Origin: Emcibacter sp.
Lineage (GTDB): Bacteria > Pseudomonadota > Alphaproteobacteria > Sphingomonadales > Emcibacteraceae
DNA length: 10,990 nt
Reading direction: 5' to 3'
NCBI GenBank assembly: GCA_016765435.1
Contig: JAESPY010000019.1
Location: 1-10,990 of the forward strand
Shown here: in pieces, positions 5,554 to 10,990 of the stretch
Layout: the number at the start of each line of letters is the position of its first letter
How positions within the stretch are numbered: the stretch's first letter is position 1
Translations under genes and position numbers: made by a program
Notes under the pieces: generated by a model
Databases searched by the model: none
What the model was told of the DNA's origin: nothing
Seen by the model: only the letters and a program-made list of their open reading frames with translations

Positions 5554-7494
5554 ATGGATAAGTTAAATTTTGAAGTACCGGCTGATTTTGCAGCGGAAAG
5601 TCATATCGATAATGAAAAATATCAGGCGCTCTATGAACGATCAATAGAGGACCCGGAAGGATTTTGGGGGGAAATGGGCCAGCGTATAGACTGGATATCT
5701 CCCTACACGCAGGTAAAAGACGTTTCCTTTGCCAAAGACGACCTTCATATAAACTGGTATAAAGACGGTACTTTAAATGCCAGCGTTAACTGTATCGACC
5801 GTCATTTGCCGCACCGCGCAGATCAGACCGCAATCATTTTCGAAGGGGATGATCCCTCTTCCTCTTTAAAAATTACCTATCAGACACTCTATGAAAAAGT
5901 ATGTCGTTTTGCCAATATCCTCAAAGCACAAAATGTTAAAAAAGGCGATCGGGTTACCATTTATATGCCCATGATCCAACAGGCTGTTTATGCCATGTTG
6001 GCCTGTGCCCGGATTGGGGCGGTGCATTCGGTTGTTTTTGGAGGATTCTCCCCGGAAGCGCTCGCCGGGCGCATAAAAGATTGTGATAGCCATGTGGTCA
6101 TAACCGCAGACCAAGGCATTCGGGGCGGTCGCGCCATTCCCTTAAAAGCCAATGTGGATGATGCGCTCGACCATGAAGGTGTTGACGTTGAAACAGTGAT
6201 TGTTGTCCGTCATTCCGGCGCCCATATCCCCATGCAGGAAGGGCGTGATATCTGGTATCAGGATGAGGCTGAGAAATACCCGCCAGAATGTGAACCCGAA
6301 GTCATGAATGCGGAAGACCCGCTGTTTATTCTCTATACCTCTGGTTCGACGGGACAGCCCAAAGGCGTGCTGCATACCACGGGCGGCTATATGGTTTATG
6401 CCAGCCTTACCCATGAATTGGTTTTTGATTATAAACCAGGAGAAATCTATTGGTGTACGGCCGATGTCGGTTGGGTCACGGGCCATAGTTACATTGTGTA
6501 TGGTCCGCTCGCCAATGGCGCAACCACTGTCGTCTTCGAAGGAATTCCCACCTATCCGGATGCGTCCCGTTTCTGGCAAGTCTGCGAAAAACATAAAGTC
6601 AATATCTTCTATACCGCCCCAACGGCTCTGCGGGCGTTAATGGCGGCCGGAGACGATTTTGTTACCCGCTGCGACCTTTCCTCTTTACGGGTGCTGGGTT
6701 CCGTGGGTGAACCGATTAATCCGGAAGCCTGGAATTGGTATTATACCATCGTCGGCAAGTCCAAATGTCCCATTGTGGATACTTGGTGGCAAACGGAAAC
6801 AGGGGGTATTATGATCACCCCGCTCCCCGGCGCGACCGCGTTAAAACCTGGGTCCGCGACACGTCCCTTCTTTGGTGTACAGCTTGAGTTGGTTGATGGA
6901 GATGGTAACGTTCTGGAAGGTGTCGCCGAAGGTAATCTGGTGATTACCGACAGTTGGCCTGGACAGATGCGTTCTGTTTACGGAGATCATGAGCGGTTTT
7001 TCATGACCTATTTTTCCACCTATGAAGGTAAGTATTTCACGGGCGATGGTTGTCGCCGGGATGAAGATGGCTATTACTGGATCACAGGTCGGGTGGATGA
7101 TGTAATAAATGTATCCGGCCACCGTATGGGCACCGCCGAAGTGGAGAGCGCCCTTGTCGCCCATGAGCTGGTTGCTGAGGCTGCTGTGGTGGGGTATCCT
7201 CATGACATTAAAGGCCAAGGCATTTATGCCTATGTCACATTGATGGCAGAGATTGAAGGCTCCGATGATTTGCGGCAGGAATTAAGAAAATGGGTCCGCC
7301 ATGAAATTGGCCCCATTGCCACACCGGACCTCATTCAGTTCGCACCAGGACTACCCAAAACCCGTTCTGGCAAGATTATGCGCCGTATCTTACGCAAGGT
7401 TGCCGCCAACGAACATGACAGTCTGGGGGATATCTCAACACTGGCAGACCCTTCTGTTGTCGATGACATCATTCAAAACCGGAAAAATAAATAA
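5554..7494 (+). CDS. acs: Acetyl-CoA synthetase (AMP-forming)
   Basis: Cytoplasmic enzyme that activates acetate to acetyl-CoA through acetyl-AMP. The 646 residues match the usual Acs length of about 650. Seen: phosphate-binding loop [10 protein letters not shown] (262-271), [15 protein letters not shown], the acetate-pocket and adenine motif [10 protein letters not shown] (WWQTETGG at 411-418; the Trp restricts the substrate to short acids), [31 protein letters not shown], and [11 protein letters not shown] with Lys607, the catalytic lysine that is acetylated to switch Acs off in Salmonella. The frame extends upstream to an ATG at 5479, but that lies upstream of the TATAAT box. The ATG at 5554 has GGGAG eight bases before it, so I choose 5554. 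The gene is divergent from the porin and followed by the response regulator, as expected for an acetate-responsive locus. No acetyltransferase or deacetylase gene is nearby. Confidence 0.96.
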   Translation: MDKLNFEVPADFAAESHIDNEKYQALYERSIEDPEGFWGEMGQRIDWISPYTQVKDVSFAKDDLHINWYKDGTLNASVNCIDRHLPHRADQTAIIFEGDDPSSSLKITYQTLYEKVCRFANILKAQNVKKGDRVTIYMPMIQQAVYAMLACARIGAVHSVVFGGFSPEALAGRIKDCDSHVVITADQGIRGGRAIPLKANVDDALDHEGVDVETVIVVRHSGAHIPMQEGRDIWYQDEAEKYPPECEPEVMNAEDPLFILYTSGSTGQPKGVLHTTGGYMVYASLTHELVFDYKPGEIYWCTADVGWVTGHSYIVYGPLANGATTVVFEGIPTYPDASRFWQVCEKHKVNIFYTAPTALRALMAAGDDFVTRCDLSSLRVLGSVGEPINPEAWNWYYTIVGKSKCPIVDTWWQTETGGIMITPLPGATALKPGSATRPFFGVQLELVDGDGNVLEGVAEGNLVITDSWPGQMRSVYGDHERFFMTYFSTYEGKYFTGDGCRRDEDGYYWITGRVDDVINVSGHRMGTAEVESALVAHELVAEAAVVGYPHDIKGQGIYAYVTLMAEIEGSDDLRQELRKWVRHEIGPIATPDLIQFAPGLPKTRSGKIMRRILRKVAANEHDSLGDISTLADPSVVDDIIQNRKNK

Positions 7495-7515
7495 CCCGAA
7501 AAATTATTTTTCGGG
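7495..7515 (+). terminator. Hairpin directly after acs, possible terminator
   Basis: CCCGAAAAA (7495-7503) pairs with TTTTTCGGG (7507-7515) around TTA, starting right after the acs stop codon. The U-tract is inside the 3' arm rather than after it, so it is not a canonical intrinsic terminator; it may instead stabilise the 3' end. A CGGGCCCG palindrome follows at 7523-7530 and could pair alternatively with the same bases. Confidence 0.35.
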
Positions 7516-7542
7516 CATAAAACGGGCCCGTGCGGTTAAAGG

Positions 7543-7580
7543 GGACATGGCGGATATTGTTGAAAATATCCGCCATGTCC
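7543..7580. repeat. Perfect 16-bp hairpin in the acs-regulator gap
   Basis: GGACATGGCGGATATT (7543-7558) and AATATCCGCCATGTCC (7565-7580) are exact complements around the 6-base loop GTTGAA. It is GC-rich and by far the strongest RNA fold in the gap, but has no T-run after it. The first arm contains the ATG of a 24-codon reading frame (7547-7621) and the GGGG that could serve it. The 230-base gap between acs and the response regulator (7495-7724) otherwise holds the acs hairpin, a 12-bp palindrome at 7587-7598 and an AT-rich promoter-like stretch. Confidence 0.6.
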
Positions 7581-7586
7581 GTCATA

Positions 7587-7598
7587 TTTCTCGAGAAA
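7587..7598. repeat. 12-bp perfect palindrome TTTCTCGAGAAA
   Basis: A fully symmetric 12-mer seven bases after the 16-bp hairpin and 127 bases before the response-regulator start. It could be a protein-binding site for control of that gene, or chance. Confidence 0.3.
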
Positions 7599-7724
7599 CC
7601 TTTGGGAAACGTATGGATTAGACCCTGTTCTATAGGGCAAAAATATTTTCCCTAGTCATTTTTCGTAAAAAATGGGATAGTTAAACATATAGGATAAAAT
7701 AAGAGGGGGGGTGTAGAAATTGCC

Positions 7725-8387
7725 ATGGCACCACGACAGGTCTTAATTGCTGATGATCATCCTTTATTTCGGGTTGCCTTACGGCAGGCCGTAAAAAAAG
7801 TAGCGCCCGATACAGAGATTATTGAGGTCAGTAATTTGGCTGAGGCGCGGAATGCAATCATCCAAAATACCCGTATCAAACTGGTTCTTTTGGATATTCA
7901 TATGTCCGATAGTCATGGTTTCTCTGGTCTCTTGATGATCAGGCAGGATTTCCCCATACTACCTGTTATTGTTGTCTCTGCCAGTGAAGAGCTTCACATC
8001 ATGCAAAAATCCATGAAATATGGGGCTTCTGGTTTTATCCCGAAATCATCGGACCTTAATGTTATCGGGGACGCGATCAAGGCTGTCTTTGAGGGGGAAC
8101 TGTGGTTGCCAGAGGGGGCAGAGGCTAAATTTAATGACCTTACAGCCCAAGACGATGAGGTGAATAAACGCCTCTCAAGCTTAACACCTGCTCAGTTCAA
8201 GGTCCTGACGGGGCTTACGGATGGCCTGTTAAATAAGCAAATTGCCTATAATATGAATATTTCAGAGGCGACGGTCAAAGCACATGTCACGGCAATTTTT
8301 AGGAAACTGAGCGTCAATACCCGAACCCAGGCGGTTATCTTTGCCCAAACGCTGGAGCTGGAGACGGAAAAAGTGGAAATGCCTTAA
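7725..8387 (+). CDS. crbR: LuxR/NarL-family response regulator, CrbR/ErdR-like
   Basis: A 220-residue DNA-binding response regulator. Receiver domain about 4-122: acidic pair Asp10/Asp11 (IADDHPLFR), phospho-acceptor Asp57 (LVLLDIHM), Ser85 and Lys107 (GFIPKS) are all present, so it should be phosphorylatable. LuxR-type helix-turn-helix about 152-210: LTPAQFKVLTGL, then NKQIAYNMNISEATVKAHVTAIFRKL. The sequence style (DIHMSDSHGFSGLL, then EGELWLP, then LLNKQIAYNM) matches regulators paired with transporter-linked kinases that activate acs (CrbR of Vibrio, ErdR of Pseudomonas). It lies downstream of acs and ends eight bases from the end of the convergent kinase gene. The ATG at 7725 has its purine-rich site (GAGGGGGGG, 7703-7711) 13 bases away, longer than usual. 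The regulatory role on acs is inferred from family and position. Confidence 0.88.
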   Translation: MAPRQVLIADDHPLFRVALRQAVKKVAPDTEIIEVSNLAEARNAIIQNTRIKLVLLDIHMSDSHGFSGLLMIRQDFPILPVIVVSASEELHIMQKSMKYGASGFIPKSSDLNVIGDAIKAVFEGELWLPEGAEAKFNDLTAQDDEVNKRLSSLTPAQFKVLTGLTDGLLNKQIAYNMNISEATVKAHVTAIFRKLSVNTRTQAVIFAQTLELETEKVEMP

Positions 8388-8395
8388 AAAATTCT

Positions 8396-10990
8396 TTATT
8401 CCGCCTGACTTTCCGCATTCAATAACGCGGCCCGAAGTGCCGCAGGTTCAACCGGTTTCTGAATATGTTGAAAGCCTGTTGCCAGTATTTTATCCCGAAC
8501 TTGCGACGATCTGTCGGCGGTAATGATATAGCCCATAAAATTATCCCCTAATGTTTCGCGAAATTTGATCAGTAAATCCAATCCGGTTTCGGCCGTATCC
8601 AATTGGTAATCCGCAAAAATAATATCAATATTTTCGGCGGCCTCAGCCAATTTCTTTTTTGCTTCCGTATAGTCGGTCGCTGTAATAACACGACAGTTCC
8701 ACCGGGTTAAAAGTTTCTCCATCCCGTCCAATATAGACTGTTCATTATCCACACATAGCACAGAAAGAACCGTTTTGGGTTTGACCAGATCCTTAACAGA
8801 AAGAGATGTTTTCTTTTCTGATTTCTTGTCCGACACAGGCACCAATACCCGGAACACTGACCCTTTTCCCGGAATGGATTCCACCTTTATCTGATGGCCG
8901 AGTATCTTTATAATACGGTCGGTAATGGCAAGCCCTAATCCAAGTCCCTTATCCTCACTTATTTCACTATTTTTAAGACGTTTGAATTCTTCGAATATTT
9001 CCGTAAATTTATCCGGGTCAATACCCGTTCCCATATCCCATACTTCAATGCTCAACTGGTCCTTATGCCGACGACAGCCCATCAATACCCGACCTTTTTC
9101 GGTATAGCGAATGGCATTGGACACAAGGTTTTGCAACACGCTTTGCAACAGGCCCTTATCGCTGGATATCATCGTGGCGCAATTTACCATCCTAAATTCC
9201 AGATTTGCCTCCTGAGCAATCACAGAGAATTCTACATTCAACAGAGTCAGCACACTTTGCACCGGGAATGCCGTAATTTCAGGTGTAATGCCCCCCGCAT
9301 CCAATTTTGAGATATCAAGCAAAGCATTCAATAATCTTTCGGATGATTTTAAAGACTGCGAAATATTCTTGACCAACTCATAGGCATCGTCATTTTGATC
9401 TGCAAAGTCCTCTTCCAATACGGAGGTAAAAAGCCGGGCAGCGTTCATCGGCTGTAAAAGATCATGACTGGCTGCGGCCAGAAAACGGGTCTTGCTTTGG
9501 GTGGCGTCTTCGGCCTGTTGTTTTGCCTTGCGCAGTTCCTCTTCAATTTCCGTACGGGCGGTAATTTCTGAATATAACTCCGCATTCAGAGTAGAAAGTT
9601 CCACCGTGCGTTGTTTGACCCGGGCTTCCAAATTCTCATTGGTGTCTTTCAGGGCAAGCTCTGCCTGTCGTCGGTCGGTAATATCCTGATAGAGCGCAAA
9701 GAACCCCTGAATGACCCCCGCTTCATCTTTTTGCGGCACATAAGAAACCTGCGTATATTTAATGTCCTGACCCTTGATATTTATTTCCAGATCAAAAAGC
9801 TGTTTTCTCCCCTCTAAAACGCCCGTGATATAAGGTTCCCGTTGCGCGTAATCCACATCACCCAAAACATCGCGCACATGGCGGCCAATAATATCGTGAT
9901 TATCTGGATTATAAATGGCGTGATAGGCTTTGTTGGCAAACCTCAGATAACAATCTTTATCTGTATAGGAAATTATTTCAGGCACATTATCCGTATAAAA
10001 TCGCATATTTTCTTCATTTTGCCGCAAAGCCGTTTCAATACGTTTTAATTCGGTAATATCTGTGAAACTCACCACCGTACCCCCGCCGGGCATGGGGTTG
10101 GAAATCACCTGAACCACCTGACCCTTGGGGCGAAAACGTATGGCACTGCGCGGGCGTCGTTTCCGCCAGTCTTCCCGCCGACGGGCCAGAACCGTATCAA
10201 CGCTCTCATGACCATATTCGCCTTGCTGGAAATTAAAGAGAACCAGATCTTCAACCGCACGACCAACCGTCAAAAATCCCTCTGGATAATTAAACATCTC
10301 GATATATTTATTATTCCACGCAATAATATTCATATTGGCATCAAACACAAAAATAGCCTGCCCAATATTTTCAAGGGTGGATTGAAGGATTTCGCGGTTA
10401 AAATCAAGTTCTTCAGAGGCATCACTTAACAGTCGGACCACATCCTCTATCTGAAAATTGGTCCCCTTTAATGTGGAGGCCATTAAGCGATAGGACGCGG
10501 ATGCCCCAATGGCCCGGGCAATCAGGCTCTCCACATATTGGGCGAATTGGGCATCGATCTTATCTGATGTTTTTAAATTTCGGCCCGTCGAGGCATTAAA
10601 CTTTGCAAGGAGAGACTGCCCGGAATTCTCGCCAAAAACCTTTATAACCAATTGTTTTAAGGTATTTGCGGTAGCCATATTGGCGGATTTTTCGAAATCC
10701 AGAAACTGAATTTTTTTTGTCATCCCCCCAACAAAAACCCGGGCCTGATTTTTATCAAGTATGGAAGGCTCCGCTTTCAAAGAGAAATATATATAGCAGG
10801 AGACATTTGCCAGCAAACTAAAGACAACCCCATGGGTCAAAGGGTCCATAGATGTGATGCCAAATAACGCCTCTGGTTTCAGCCATGTAATGCCAAAGGG
10901 ACCATTTTGAATAAGATACGTATTAATCCATGAAATGCCATTCATGCTAGGCAGCAAGAGCGTATAAAACCACATCGCATAGCCAACACT
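8396..10990 (-). CDS. crbS: SSS-transporter-linked hybrid sensor histidine kinase, CrbS/MxtR-like (N-terminus beyond window)
   Basis: The frame is open to the window edge, so 864 residues of a larger protein are visible; the ATG at 10975 is internal. Order, numbered from that ATG: the end of a sodium/solute-symporter domain (VGYAMWFYTLLLPS just before and after it, then MDPLTHGVVFSLLANVSCYIYF, about 1-66); a STAC-like linker (about 85-165); a PAS domain of the PAS_7 type (about 195-310); a second PAS (about 322-435); a coiled coil (about 436-490); a HisKA with His504 (AAASHDLLQPMN); an ATPase domain with Asn620, DMGTGID from Asp647 and GLGLGLAIT; and a C-terminal receiver with Asp743, phospho-acceptor Asp789 and Lys840. 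All phosphotransfer residues are intact. This layout is that of CrbS/MxtR kinases, which act on a LuxR-type regulator to induce acs. It is convergent with that regulator here. Whether the transporter part moves acetate or only senses is not shown by sequence. Confidence 0.9.
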   Translation of the reverse strand, partial: SVGYAMWFYTLLLPSMNGISWINTYLIQNGPFGITWLKPEALFGITSMDPLTHGVVFSLLANVSCYIYFSLKAEPSILDKNQARVFVGGMTKKIQFLDFEKSANMATANTLKQLVIKVFGENSGQSLLAKFNASTGRNLKTSDKIDAQFAQYVESLIARAIGASASYRLMASTLKGTNFQIEDVVRLLSDASEELDFNREILQSTLENIGQAIFVFDANMNIIAWNNKYIEMFNYPEGFLTVGRAVEDLVLFNFQQGEYGHESVDTVLARRREDWRKRRPRSAIRFRPKGQVVQVISNPMPGGGTVVSFTDITELKRIETALRQNEENMRFYTDNVPEIISYTDKDCYLRFANKAYHAIYNPDNHDIIGRHVRDVLGDVDYAQREPYITGVLEGRKQLFDLEINIKGQDIKYTQVSYVPQKDEAGVIQGFFALYQDITDRRQAELALKDTNENLEARVKQRTVELSTLNAELYSEITARTEIEEELRKAKQQAEDATQSKTRFLAAASHDLLQPMNAARLFTSVLEEDFADQNDDAYELVKNISQSLKSSERLLNALLDISKLDAGGITPEITAFPVQSVLTLLNVEFSVIAQEANLEFRMVNCATMISSDKGLLQSVLQNLVSNAIRYTEKGRVLMGCRRHKDQLSIEVWDMGTGIDPDKFTEIFEEFKRLKNSEISEDKGLGLGLAITDRIIKILGHQIKVESIPGKGSVFRVLVPVSDKKSEKKTSLSVKDLVKPKTVLSVLCVDNEQSILDGMEKLLTRWNCRVITATDYTEAKKKLAEAAENIDIIFADYQLDTAETGLDLLIKFRETLGDNFMGYIITADRSSQVRDKILATGFQHIQKPVEPAALRAALLNAESQAE

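Noticed and set aside
7710-7723. GG-N10-GC pattern resembling a sigma-54 promoter (-24/-12) just before the response regulator.
   Set aside because: Transcription would start inside the coding region, after the ATG at 7725, and only the GG/GC core and TTGC match.
10973-10975. ATG at 10975 as the true start of the sensor kinase.
   Set aside because: The frame continues to the window edge with SVGYA, fitting the last helices of an SSS transporter domain, so the start is outside the window.

Overview
The window looks like ordinary chromosomal DNA of a Gram-negative bacterium, most likely a marine or environmental alphaproteobacterium. This rests on protein character (alphaproteobacterial-style Acs, a DcaP-like porin, a transporter-linked hybrid kinase), moderate GC and tight operon packing. 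The genus cannot be fixed from sequence alone. No tRNA, rRNA, CRISPR array, insertion sequence or phage gene was recognised.

Left part (1-3231, all minus strand): a compact acyl-CoA catabolic operon. In transcription order it holds an SCP-x-type thiolase (2029-3231), a MaoC N-terminal-type hot-dog protein (1570-2025), a catalytic MaoC/hydratase-2 protein broken by a one-base frameshift (1152-1567), an SDR dehydrogenase (300-1124) and the start of an acyl-CoA dehydrogenase (1-257, cut by the window edge). Together these are the four chemical steps of a beta-oxidation-like cycle: dehydrogenation, hydration, second dehydrogenation and thiolysis. The first thiolase gene has a promoter-like element abutting a perfect 13-bp inverted repeat (3294-3328), a good candidate operator.

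Middle (3446-5331, minus strand): a decayed PPOX-type flavoprotein gene lies downstream of a DcaP-like outer-membrane porin. The pseudogene lacks its N-terminus and has an internal frameshifting deletion. A strong rho-independent terminator of the porin overlaps the truncated 5' end of the pseudogene.

Right part (5332-10990): acetyl-CoA synthetase (acs, plus strand) is divergent from the porin. It is followed by a LuxR-type response regulator (plus) and, convergent with that, a hybrid sensor kinase whose N-terminus is the end of an SSS-family transporter domain (minus, runs off the window). Kinase plus regulator match the CrbS/CrbR (MxtR/ErdR) architecture known to control acs and acetate use in gammaproteobacteria, so the neighbourhood reads as an acetate-switch module. 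The shared porin/acs promoter region carries several inverted repeats, and the acs-regulator gap carries a perfect 16-bp hairpin over the start of a 24-codon mini-ORF.

The main points for a second look are the two broken genes, the dyad symmetries in the control regions and the hairpin/mini-ORF. I see no clearly new multi-gene system.
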